DNA of 7,461 nucleotides from an uncultured Clostridiaceae bacterium (GCA_947175375.1 CAMWMT010000124.1:1-7461); one strand, 5' to 3'. Counted from the stretch's first letter, positions 1 to 6,056 are shown. A program made the numbers and translations. Notes: a model not told the origin generated them from the sequence alone.

Positions 1-66
1 ATTGCTGGTAGGGATTCCGATATGCTGAAGCCCGTCACAAGTGTTCAGTATCTTTTTCTTCTCCAT
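1..66 (-). CDS. VOC-family (glyoxalase-fold) protein, N-terminal fragment
   Basis: Only the first 22 codons are inside the window; the rest lies beyond the left edge. The ATG (complement of 64-66) is preceded by AGAGGA (75-80) at 8-nt spacing, which supports this start. Residues 13-20 read LQHIGIPT, matching the first beta strand of vicinal-oxygen-chelate proteins, in which the His is usually a metal ligand. This superfamily includes glyoxalase I, extradiol dioxygenases and fosfomycin/bleomycin resistance proteins, so no substrate can be named. It lies 93 nt downstream of the AAA-ATPase-like gene on the same strand and could share its transcript. The family call rests on one short motif and is moderate at best. 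Confidence 0.5.
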   Translation of the reverse strand, partial: MEKKKILNTCDGLQHIGIPTSN

Positions 67-102
67 TTGTTATTTCCTCTTTTCTTTAAAATGAATTTAT
101 TA

Positions 103-125
103 TCTGGTGTTTAAAAAGCGCCAGA
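103..125. repeat. short imperfect inverted repeat upstream of the VOC gene
   Basis: TCTGGTG (103-109) and CGCCAGA (119-125) form a 7-bp stem including one G-U pair, with an A/T-rich 9-nt loop. It sits between the stop of the AAA-ATPase-like gene (160) and the start of the VOC gene (66). In the leftward direction it is followed by an A/T-rich stretch but not by a clean T tract, so it would be a poor terminator. An operator for the VOC gene is an alternative. The support is the symmetry alone. Confidence 0.25.
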
Positions 126-159
126 AAGATACGATAAATGAAACATGGACCGATACAGC

Positions 160-1833
160 TTATTTTTTCACCAGGCACTGCTTCTGGTAAAAAGCGATTC
201 CAAGACTGTGAACCTGCCGGTAGCCGGAACGTTCCACCTTTTTCGCGTACTGCATGTCTTCGATCTGCTGCAGGGCATTCTCACATTCCCGTTCCAGCTT
301 CTTTTCAGAATCCGTCCACTTTGCCTCGATGACTGCTGCCCTCCGGTTCCGTCGGTCTTTGATCACGAGGTCGGATCTGCCCAGGCCGTTTTCATAGTTG
401 GATTCCACCTGATAACCGGCTCCGGAAACCAGTCCGGTGAGAAAGGCATGATAGAAGCTTTCCCGGTAATCATAATAACTGATGGTGTCAAACAGCAGAT
501 CTGAAAGAAGTATGGTCAGTTTCTCTGCGTCCCCATTCCACAAAGCCTGGAACAGTTCCTCACGGTTGCTTTCACGGGAGACCTCTGTAAACCATGCTTT
601 TACACTCTTCTGAAAAATACTATGAATCTCCCTGTTGGGAATCCGAAGGGCGACCTGTCCCGGCTGCAGGCAGTCATCGGAAAGCTCTTCTCTCCACATC
701 CTAGTCAGATAACCGGTAAGATAGAGCAGGCTCCACAGGTTTTCCTCTGAGGAAGTCAGCATATCATATGTGAGCTGGTCCGTGATCGTCTCTTTTATAT
801 ATCCTCCTGCGAGAAGGGTCTCAAACTTATCATGGACATCGAAATCAGTCCTTCTGAGAAATGTGCGGATGATGCTGTTATCGCTGGTATTTTCCCAGTA
901 ATTCTTCGTCTCCATGGACGGATCCAGAAGCAGATCCTTGACATGGTTCATCACATCCCATGGGCAGTACACATCAAAATCGCCAAAATGATAACCATCA
1001 TACCAGTCCCGGATCTTCTCTGTATGCTCCGTAAGCCCGGTATCCTGCAGAAGCTGATCCACTTCTGCCTGTGTGAAGCCAAAGTATTCATTCAATCTCG
1101 TGTCGGTGATCGTATCGGACACAAAGTTATTGGTTCCTGTGAAGATGCTCTCCTTAGCGATCCGAAGACAGCCTGTAATGACCGCAAGCTTCAGGGATGT
1201 ATTATCCTTGATTGTCTGCATGACGCCTTTTATTACTTCAAGCATCTCGGGATAATAACCCTTTTCGCTTGCCTTTGCCAGTGGGACATCGTATTCATCG
1301 ATCAGAAGCATGACCGGTTTTTCGAAATGGATTGACATCAGCCTGATCAGTCTAAGAAGGCTGTTCTCCACTTCCTCCTGTGTTGCTTTCTTGGAAACAA
1401 TCCGGTAAAATATCTCTTTTTCATACGGATTCACTTTTTCGCTTTCCAACAGATATAACTGGTTCAGATATGCTTCGGCCATCACCGCTGCCAGCATCGC
1501 ATACGCTTTCTCAAAAGTCAGCCCGTCTACGGTACGAAAAGACAGCATTAATGTGGGATACTGATTCATCCACTCCCTGCACAGTTCTTTATCTTCCGAT
1601 ATGACCAATCCTTCAAAGAGCGTGCTGCTGTCTTTTTCCAGATCAAAAAAATCTGCCAGCATATGCATATTCAACGTTTTACCAAATCGACGGGGACGGG
1701 TGATCAGGGTGACTTTCGTACCGCTTGTCTGCAGCAGATTCTTGATAAGCCCCGTTTTATCGATATAGTAATAGCCCTCCCTGCGGATTTCCGCAAAGTC
1801 AGAGGTGCCGACCGGAATATTTACATTTTTCAT
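160..1833 (-). CDS. AAA-ATPase-like protein with C-terminal PD-(D/E)XK nuclease-like domain
   Basis: A 557-aa protein with the two-part architecture of the family annotated as AAA-ATPase-like (N-terminal) plus PDDEXK_9/DUF1703 (C-terminal). The opening is typical of the family: IPVGTSDFAEIR, then YYYIDKTGLI. Walker A is RPRRFGKT at about 46-53, and Walker B is VMLLIDEYD at 174-182. The conserved segment GCLRIAKESIFTGTNN spans about 221-236. Near the C-terminus, GRSDLVI (D488) and VIEAKW (E503, K505) form the D...ExK core of a PD-(D/E)XK nuclease, so both enzymatic centres look intact. No signal peptide or membrane segment is visible, so it should be cytosolic. The ATG at 1833 has AAGGAG (1841-1846) at 7-nt spacing. 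The family is often present in many copies in gut anaerobes; its biological role is not established, and a role in DNA transactions, mobile elements or defence is speculation. It is divergent from the iclR gene. Confidence 0.88.
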   Translation of the reverse strand: MKNVNIPVGTSDFAEIRREGYYYIDKTGLIKNLLQTSGTKVTLITRPRRFGKTLNMHMLADFFDLEKDSSTLFEGLVISEDKELCREWMNQYPTLMLSFRTVDGLTFEKAYAMLAAVMAEAYLNQLYLLESEKVNPYEKEIFYRIVSKKATQEEVENSLLRLIRLMSIHFEKPVMLLIDEYDVPLAKASEKGYYPEMLEVIKGVMQTIKDNTSLKLAVITGCLRIAKESIFTGTNNFVSDTITDTRLNEYFGFTQAEVDQLLQDTGLTEHTEKIRDWYDGYHFGDFDVYCPWDVMNHVKDLLLDPSMETKNYWENTSDNSIIRTFLRRTDFDVHDKFETLLAGGYIKETITDQLTYDMLTSSEENLWSLLYLTGYLTRMWREELSDDCLQPGQVALRIPNREIHSIFQKSVKAWFTEVSRESNREELFQALWNGDAEKLTILLSDLLFDTISYYDYRESFYHAFLTGLVSGAGYQVESNYENGLGRSDLVIKDRRNRRAAVIEAKWTDSEKKLERECENALQQIEDMQYAKKVERSGYRQVHSLGIAFYQKQCLVKK

Positions 1834-1905
1834 ACAGGTGCTCCTTATACGTATACTTCCGGGTCAGGAAGCTATGCCATAAAACAATTCATCGGTTATG
1901 GTTCC

Positions 1906-1934
1906 ATCCTATCACAGCTTCCTTCTTTTATCAA
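1906..1934 (-). promoter_or_regulatory. predicted promoter of the AAA-ATPase-like gene
   Basis: Read leftward, TTGATA (complement of 1929-1934) matches the sigma-A -35 consensus at 5 of 6 positions. After a 17-nt spacer comes TAGGAT (complement of 1906-1911), 4 of 6 to the -10 consensus, preceded by TG at the extended -10 position (TGATAGGAT). Transcription would start near 1899 and give a leader of about 65 nt before the ATG at 1833. It mirrors the predicted iclR promoter. This is a prediction from consensus matching only. Confidence 0.5.
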
Positions 1935-1943
1935 GCGCTCCAC

Positions 1944-1972
1944 TTGCGAAATCAGAGGGGCTGTGATAGGAT
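1944..1972 (+). promoter_or_regulatory. predicted promoter of the iclR-family gene
   Basis: TTGCGA (1944-1949) matches the -35 consensus at 4 of 6 positions. It is followed after 17 nt by TAGGAT (1967-1972), with TG at the extended -10 position (TGATAGGAT). The expected start near 1979 leaves a leader of about 24 nt that contains the ribosome binding site for the TTG start at 2003. Its -10 region is the exact mirror of the leftward promoter. The -35 is weaker than that of the leftward promoter. Confidence 0.45.
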
Positions 1973-1987
1973 AACATACAGAAAAAG

Positions 1988-1994
1988 AAGGGAG
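1988..1994 (+). promoter_or_regulatory. ribosome binding site fixing the TTG start of the iclR-family gene
   Basis: AAGGGAG lies 8 nt before TTG at 2003. No ATG, GTG or other TTG occurs in frame between the stop at 1967-1969 and this codon, and the next in-frame Met would delete most of the DNA-binding domain. The rare TTG start is therefore well supported and may keep regulator levels low. Confidence 0.7.
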
Positions 1995-2002
1995 AAAGCC
2001 TC

Positions 2003-2761
2003 TTGAAACTCAATCGAACCGTACAGCGAACCATACAGATCCTTTCCTATACTGCCGCCCATCCGGAAGGAGTCTCTCTGGATGAACTGTGTGAGCAGTT
2101 CTCCCTTCCGAAAACCAGTGCCTATGACATCCTGGTCACTCTTGTACAGGAGGAAATGCTTTCCGTCAAGCCGGGACAAAAGCAGCTCTACCAGATCGGG
2201 GTTTTCGCCTACCGGATCGGCATGTCCTATCCGGATGCCAGTGATTCGCTGAAGCTGATCGGTGCAGCGCTTTCGGATCTGGCAAAGGAAGCGAACCGGA
2301 CTGCATTCTTTGGAAGGCTCTCCGGCAAAGAGGTTATCTATATCTTAAAGGAAGTTCCCGAGAATCCAATCATCACTACAGCAACTATAGGAAGTACCGC
2401 TCCCCTGTACTGCACTTCCCTTGGAAAGACGTTGCTGGCTTTTTTGCCACAGGAACAGTCGAATGCGCTTGTTTCGGATATGGAGATACATCCCCGTACT
2501 CCGTACACACTGAAAGATCCGGAAGAGCTCTCCAAGGATCTGGAGCAAATCCGCCTGCGCGGTTATGCGCTGGATTTTCGTGAATATGAAGAACATATGG
2601 TCTGCGCCAGCGCTCCGGTTTACCAGAGAAACGGAAGCCTGGAAGGCGCAGTCAGCATCTCCGGTTTCTACCGGGCGGAGGATGATTATGAGAAGATGGG
2701 ACAACTGATCCGCAAAAGGGCGGCTGAGATCTCAAGGCTTCTCGGATACCAGTATAGCTGA
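2003..2761 (+). CDS. IclR-family transcriptional regulator, probable regulator of KDG metabolism
   Basis: A 252-aa protein of normal IclR length that starts at TTG. An N-terminal winged helix-turn-helix spans about residues 4-62, with VSLDELCEQFSLPKTSAYDI as helix-turn-helix and QLYQIG as wing/linker. The effector-binding domain follows at about 75-250. Its hallmarks are PLYCTSLGKTLLAFLP (134-149), RGYALDFREYEEHMVCASAP (186-205) and GAVSISG (215-221). IclR proteins bind operators as dimers or tetramers and respond to small organic acids or sugar acids. The gene lies directly upstream of, and on the same strand as, kdgK-eda, separated by 199 bp containing that operon's promoter and paired operator-like sites. 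This suggests a KdgR-like role as a local repressor relieved by 2-keto-3-deoxygluconate or a relative. The family is certain from motifs; the effector and target are inferred from position. Confidence 0.9.
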   Translation: MKLNRTVQRTIQILSYTAAHPEGVSLDELCEQFSLPKTSAYDILVTLVQEEMLSVKPGQKQLYQIGVFAYRIGMSYPDASDSLKLIGAALSDLAKEANRTAFFGRLSGKEVIYILKEVPENPIITTATIGSTAPLYCTSLGKTLLAFLPQEQSNALVSDMEIHPRTPYTLKDPEELSKDLEQIRLRGYALDFREYEEHMVCASAPVYQRNGSLEGAVSISGFYRAEDDYEKMGQLIRKRAAEISRLLGYQYS

Positions 2762-2866
2762 TAAAAATCTTATCCTGATGATATGAAACTGTCCTGAAAA
2801 TCAGGCAGAAACTTGCGAAAACCACCATGGAATGTTAGAATGGACTCAGGAATTTCTTCCAATCTA

Positions 2867-2894
2867 TTGACAAATTCCACAGAAGTGTTAAGAT
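2867..2894 (+). promoter_or_regulatory. predicted promoter of kdgK-eda
   Basis: TTGACA (2867-2872) is a perfect -35 hexamer. After 16 nt comes TAAGAT (2889-2894), 4 of 6 to the -10 consensus, preceded by TG at the extended -10 position (TGTTAAGAT). Transcription would begin near 2901 and run through the two operator-like sites before the kdgK ATG at 2961. It is the best sigma-A type promoter seen in the window, as expected for an operon kept off by a repressor. Confidence 0.7.
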
Positions 2895-2903
2895 AAACTT
2901 AGA

Positions 2904-2936
2904 TTCGAAATCACGAATGTGATTCGTATATACGAA
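2904..2936. promoter_or_regulatory. tandem palindromic operator sites (TTCG-N6-CGAA twice) upstream of kdgK
   Basis: TTCGAAATCACGAA (2904-2917) and TTCGTATATACGAA (2923-2936) share the form TTCG-N6-CGAA, and the second is a perfect 14-bp palindrome. Their centres are 19 bp apart, close to two helical turns, so both face the same side of the DNA. A third palindrome, ACGAAT-GTG-ATTCGT (2913-2927), is formed by the inner half-sites. The array begins about 10 bp downstream of the -10 hexamer, at or just after the expected transcription start, which is a position for repression. The upstream IclR-family protein is the obvious candidate binder; this is inferred from position. Confidence 0.7.
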
Positions 2937-2960
2937 CAATAAATCAAAAGGAGAGGTATT

Positions 2961-4058
2961 ATGAATCTGAATCTCAAACCAGCTAATGAATGTGCGTTTG
3001 ATGCAGTGTCTCTGGGCGAAGTCATGCTCCGTCTAGATCCCGGTGAGGGACGCATCCGTACAGCAAGACAATTCCGTGCATGGGAAGGTGGCGGAGAGTA
3101 CAATGTCGTTCGTGGCCTGCGCAAATGTTTCGGGCTGAAAACCGCAGTGATCACTGCATTTGCAGACAATGAGGTGGGTATGCTCATGGAGGATTTCATC
3201 CTGCAGGGCGGGGTTGACACATCTCTGATCAAATGGATGAAGACCGATGGTATCGGACGCGTCTGCAGAAATGGTATCAACTTTACCGAGAGAGGCTTTG
3301 GTATCCGCGGGGCAGTTGGATGCTCTGACCGTGCCAATACTGCGATCTCTAAGGCAACACCGGAAGATTTTGACTTCGATCACATCTTCGGAGAACTCGG
3401 AGTGCGCTGGCTGCACACCGGCGGTATCTATGCAGCTCTGTCCGAGCAGTCATGCGAGACTGTCCTGGCTGCCATCAAGACCGCGAAGAAATACGGAACC
3501 ATCGTATCCTATGATCTGAACTACCGTCCTTCCATGTGGAGCGCCATCGGCGGACATGAGAAAGCACAGCAGGTCAACAGAGAGATCGCGCAGTATGTAG
3601 ACGTCATGATCGGAAACGAAGAAGATTTCACAGCATGCTTGGGCTTCCAGATCGAGGGAAATGATGAGAACCTGAAAAAGCTGAATATCGATGGCTACAA
3701 GAAGATGATCAATACAGCTGTTGAGACCTACCCGAATTTCAAGGCAGTGGCTACTACCCTTCGCGAAGTAAAGACCGCTACGGTCAACGACTGGAGCGCA
3801 CTGTGCTGGGCATGCGGCGAGATCTACAAGGCAAAGGATTACAAGGGGCTGGAGATCATGGACCGTGTAGGCGGCGGCGATTCTTTCGCTTCCGGACTGA
3901 TCTACGGTCTGATGACCACCGGCGATGCGGAGATCGCTGTCAACTATGGTGCAGCACATGGCGCACTGGCGATGACTACTCCGGGCGATACCACCATGGC
4001 ATCCAAAAAAGAAGTGGAAGCAATCATGGGCGGTGCAGGCGCACGGGTACAGAGATAG
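2961..4058 (+). CDS. kdgK: PfkB-family sugar kinase, probable 2-keto-3-deoxygluconate kinase
   Basis: A 365-aa cytosolic kinase of the ribokinase/PfkB family, expected to phosphorylate 2-keto-3-deoxygluconate with ATP to give 2-keto-3-deoxy-6-phosphogluconate. Visible motifs are SLGEVMLRLDP (17-27) in the first strand and GGGEYNVVRGL (43-53), which corresponds to the GGAxxNVA substrate-binding segment. Further along are SYDLNYRPSMW (183-193), GNEEDF (218-223) and the C-terminal signature DRVGGGDSFASG (301-312), with catalytic base D307 and the preceding glycines forming the anion hole. The protein is somewhat longer than the usual 310-340 aa. The ATG has AGGAG (2949-2953) at 7-nt spacing. It lies 53 bp upstream of an aldolase that acts on the kinase's expected product, which supports the substrate. 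Other PfkB sugar kinases, such as a 5-dehydro-2-deoxygluconate or fructose kinase, cannot be excluded from sequence alone. Confidence 0.85.
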   Translation: MNLNLKPANECAFDAVSLGEVMLRLDPGEGRIRTARQFRAWEGGGEYNVVRGLRKCFGLKTAVITAFADNEVGMLMEDFILQGGVDTSLIKWMKTDGIGRVCRNGINFTERGFGIRGAVGCSDRANTAISKATPEDFDFDHIFGELGVRWLHTGGIYAALSEQSCETVLAAIKTAKKYGTIVSYDLNYRPSMWSAIGGHEKAQQVNREIAQYVDVMIGNEEDFTACLGFQIEGNDENLKKLNIDGYKKMINTAVETYPNFKAVATTLREVKTATVNDWSALCWACGEIYKAKDYKGLEIMDRVGGGDSFASGLIYGLMTTGDAEIAVNYGAAHGALAMTTPGDTTMASKKEVEAIMGGAGARVQR

Positions 4059-4111
4059 GACAAGTATTAGTCCCTAAAAATGAACATGAATAAAATCATA
4101 AGGAGATCAAC

Positions 4112-4750
4112 ATGAACGATATTTTAAAAAGATTTCAGGAAATCGGCATTATCCCAGTCGTTGTTTTAAATGACGCAAAAGACGCAAAACCGCTGGGCAA
4201 AGCGCTCTTAGATGGCGGGCTTCCGGTGGCAGAAGTTACGTTCCGTACGGATGCTGCTGAAGAATCTATTCGAATCATGTCCGAAGCATATCCGGATCTG
4301 CTGGTAGGTGCAGGAACTGTTCTGACAACGGAGCAGGTAGACCGTGCAGTGGCTGCTGGCGCAAAATTCATCGTAAGCCCAGGTCTGAATCCAAAGGTGG
4401 TACGGTACTGTCAGGAAAAAGGCGTTCCGGTCACTCCTGGTGTTGTCACTCCCGGCGAGATTGAGCAGGCGCTTGAACTTGGACTGGATGTCGTTAAATT
4501 CTTCCCGGCAGAACCGTCAGGCGGCCTTCCAATGATTAAGGCTGTAGGCGCAGCTTATACAAAGCTGAAATTCATGCCTACCGGCGGCATTAATGCCAAA
4601 AATGTAGTGGATTATCTGAAATGCGATAAGATTCTGGCATGCGGCGGAAGCTGGATGGTAAAGGGTGACCTGATCTCTGGCGGAGAATTCGAGAAGATTA
4701 AAGAACTCTGTAAAGAAGCAGCTCAGATCGTCAAAGACGTCAAAGGCTGA
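4112..4750 (+). CDS. eda: KDPG/KHG aldolase
   Basis: A 212-aa class I aldolase of normal length for bifunctional 4-hydroxy-2-oxoglutarate / 2-dehydro-3-deoxy-phosphogluconate aldolase. It cleaves KDPG to pyruvate and glyceraldehyde 3-phosphate. The Schiff-base lysine is K129 in VVKFFPAE, and the catalytic glutamate is E41 with R45 in AEVTFRT. These align with E. coli Eda K133, E45 and R49 at a constant offset of four. GAGTV (66-70), SPGLNP (89-94) and PTGGIN (156-161, phosphate-binding loop) are also present. Start: ATG with AGGAG (4101-4105) at 6-nt spacing. It is the second gene of the kdgK operon, and no separate promoter is apparent in the 53-bp gap. The pair provides the last two steps of hexuronate breakdown, or of a modified Entner-Doudoroff route. 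Confidence 0.95.
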   Translation: MNDILKRFQEIGIIPVVVLNDAKDAKPLGKALLDGGLPVAEVTFRTDAAEESIRIMSEAYPDLLVGAGTVLTTEQVDRAVAAGAKFIVSPGLNPKVVRYCQEKGVPVTPGVVTPGEIEQALELGLDVVKFFPAEPSGGLPMIKAVGAAYTKLKFMPTGGINAKNVVDYLKCDKILACGGSWMVKGDLISGGEFEKIKELCKEAAQIVKDVKG

Positions 4751-4772
4751 TAACTTGTAACTGTTTCCTGTA

Positions 4773-4848
4773 GGGGTGTTGCAAAATGCAATCCTGTCCC
4801 ATCCATTCCATATGAATGCTGAACACACGGAACATTTTGCAACCCCCC
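4773..4848. repeat. 76-bp foldback (MITE-like) element between convergent genes
   Basis: GGGGTGTTGCAAAATG (4773-4788) and CATTTTGCAACCCCCC (4833-4848) pair at 15 of 16 positions around a 44-nt centre. The centre itself contains a CATTC/GAATG hairpin (4804-4808, 4814-4818) and TCCTGT (4792-4797), which pairs with ACA-GGA near 4825-4831 if one base bulges. The whole can therefore fold as one long stem. It starts 22 bp after the eda stop and ends 15 bp before the stop of the convergent 321-aa gene. Neither side has a clear T tract, so it is not a canonical intrinsic terminator, although it might still act as a bidirectional one. A small non-autonomous inverted-repeat element is the alternative; no convincing target duplication is visible. 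Confidence 0.75.
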
Positions 4849-4863
4849 TTCTATATCATCCAG

Positions 4864-5829
4864 TCACATCTCCGTCTCTTTCATCCATTCGATCAATATT
4901 CCCTTACTTCCGCATTCCGGACAGGTATAGATTCCATAATAATAAGGCACCTTCCACTCATCCTCCACGCCCAGCTCGTGAACCAGATTGCTGAACCAGA
5001 GATAGGTATCTTCATAACTTTTTCCATCCCATTCTCCGATCACAGACTGCGCAGGTTCAATCTTTTTCAGCTGCTCCTGGTCATAAAAACCGTCCGCTTC
5101 CATATCTTCGTCAAAATAGTCGCACTCCGGACAGCTCACCGGACACTGCTCCCACTGTCCCATAAGCATCTGAAATGCCGCTTCCCGATCTCCCAGGACC
5201 GCCATCAGATCCGTACAGAAATACTGAAGCCAACCCGGGTCCTCTTCTTTCAGCTGATCCATGTTCCGTTCCAGAAACTCCTTCGTCATCTCTTGCAGAA
5301 GCTCCACACTCAGCTGATAGCTTTCCATGATCTCTTCCGGCATCTGCGTCTCATCTCCGCCACCGCAGTAAGGGATATCTGTCGACAGTACATCACCTGC
5401 TGCCTGGATGATCTTTTTCTCCCATTCATAATCCTGTTTCCGGCGCTTCTTCTCCAGCAAAAGTACCAAATACGGCATTGCCAGATAACTGCCATCATAC
5501 AGGCTCAGCTGATGCGTCAGATTCTCACACAGGTTGTCAAAGATGATCTCATAATCACTCTTCTCCTCCGGATCTAAACGTCTGAGCTTCCTGGTCTCCG
5601 GGATCAATTCCTCCGGACAGAAGAGGAATGCCACATCCTCTCTCACATCCCCATAAGCTCCTCCATACTGTTCCCACAAGCCGGAAGAAAACTCCACCGG
5701 TTTTAACCGGTCCCGAAGCTCCTGTACCTCCTGTAGACCTTTCTCGATCTCCGCCTTCCACATGTCTGACTGTCTTTTGGCCTCTTCCAACTGTGCCTGA
5801 GTTCTTTTCTCTGTCTCCTGTCCGTTCAT
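4864..5829 (-). CDS. protein of unknown function with N-terminal coiled coil and two CPEC knuckles
   Basis: A 321-aa, strongly acidic protein that I do not recognise as a named family. Residues 1-43 are rich in E, K, Q and R with a coiled-coil pattern. Residues 100-126 (CENLTHQL, then YDGSYLAMPYLVLLLE) resemble a helical segment of HEAT-repeat-like proteins. The middle is helical and rich in W, E, L and M. CPEC occurs at 233-236 and again at 303-306 in YTCPECGSKG near the C-terminus. Such paired CxxC knuckles suggest one zinc site closed across about 66 residues. No signal peptide or membrane segment is seen, so it is probably cytosolic. The ATG at 5829 has a full AGGAGG (5837-5842) at 7-nt spacing and a plausible promoter, so the gene looks real and is monocistronic. 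It is convergent to eda. A SMI1/immunity-like or HEAT-repeat scaffold role is possible but unsupported. Confidence 0.85.
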   Translation of the reverse strand: MNGQETEKRTQAQLEEAKRQSDMWKAEIEKGLQEVQELRDRLKPVEFSSGLWEQYGGAYGDVREDVAFLFCPEELIPETRKLRRLDPEEKSDYEIIFDNLCENLTHQLSLYDGSYLAMPYLVLLLEKKRRKQDYEWEKKIIQAAGDVLSTDIPYCGGGDETQMPEEIMESYQLSVELLQEMTKEFLERNMDQLKEEDPGWLQYFCTDLMAVLGDREAAFQMLMGQWEQCPVSCPECDYFDEDMEADGFYDQEQLKKIEPAQSVIGEWDGKSYEDTYLWFSNLVHELGVEDEWKVPYYYGIYTCPECGSKGILIEWMKETEM

Positions 5830-5897
5830 CTTCGTTCCTCCTGATTTTCTTTTTCTGTTTTTTCTTCTTAATGATTTTTGCTTTTATACTTATAGCA

Positions 5898-5926
5898 ATA
5901 TTACCATACTTACTTCGACCATTCAA
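5898..5926 (-). promoter_or_regulatory. predicted promoter of the 321-aa gene
   Basis: Read leftward, TTGAAT (complement of 5921-5926) is followed after 17 nt by TAATAT (complement of 5898-5903), preceded by TG at the extended -10 position (TGGTAATAT). Transcription would start near 5891 and give an A-rich leader of about 60 nt before the AGGAGG and ATG. Each hexamer matches its consensus at 4 of 6 positions. Confidence 0.5.
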
Positions 5927-6009
5927 TCAGCTTACAATTTTATGAGGGACTTTTTCTATAATTCTCACCATTTCATTAGGGAGTTTGGATAACCGGACAT
6001 ATAAACTGC

Positions 6010-6056
6010 AAAAATGGCGGCTTTCCGTCAGATCCCCGAAAGCCGCCATCTTTTTT
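6010..6056 (-). terminator. intrinsic terminator of the P-type ATPase gene
   Basis: ATGGCGGCTTTC (6014-6025) and GAAAGCCGCCAT (6038-6049) form a perfect 12-bp GC-rich stem with a 12-nt loop. In the leftward direction it is followed by a run of five T residues (complement of 6010-6014, including the stem's terminal base). It begins directly after the ATPase stop codon (6057-6059). The other strand also has CTTTTTT after the stem, so it could act in both directions, but no rightward gene ends here. Confidence 0.9.

Larger units (their letters stand above)
1906..1972. repeat. 67-bp palindromic region with 13-bp perfect terminal arms
   Basis: ATCCTATCACAGC (1906-1918) and GCTGTGATAGGAT (1960-1972) are perfect reverse complements, centred on 1939 and separated by 41 bp. 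The interior keeps weaker symmetry about the same centre: TTTATCAAG (1927-1935) against CTTGCGAAA (1943-1951) matches at 7 of 9 positions. The region occupies the middle of the 169-bp gap between two divergent genes, so it is not a terminator for either. The symmetry coincides with two oppositely directed core promoters. It could also serve as paired operators about 54 bp apart, or be a small foldback element that supplied the promoters. Confidence 0.85.

Noticed and set aside
2793..2805. CCTGA-AAA-TCAGG hairpin after the iclR stop, as a terminator.
   Set aside because: The stem is only 5 bp with a 3-nt loop and no following T run. It is too weak to call; it could equally be a chance palindrome.
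4080..4115. An 11-codon reading frame ahead of eda (ATG at 4080) whose TGA overlaps the eda ATG, as a possible translational-coupling leader peptide.
   Set aside because: It has no ribosome binding site of its own, and its last codons are simply the eda ribosome binding site read in another frame. eda has a sufficient AGGAG signal without it.
4816..5577. A long open frame (253 codons) on the + strand opposite the 321-aa gene.
   Set aside because: It has no convincing ribosome binding site and low-complexity I/L/H/R-rich composition typical of an antisense shadow. The minus-strand gene has a full AGGAGG, a promoter and a protein-like composition.
5555..5926. A minus-strand frame of 123 codons overlapping the start of the 321-aa gene.
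   Set aside because: It is an overlapping frame through the A-rich leader, with a K-run then a G/R/E-rich shadow composition. Its start falls inside the predicted -35 element, and no ribosome binding site is apparent.
5932..5962. TATAAT at 5957-5962 with TTACAA upstream, as a rightward promoter.
   Set aside because: The spacer is 19 nt, the -35 match is modest, and no rightward gene or RNA candidate follows before the terminator at 6010-6056. The stretch is simply A/T-rich.
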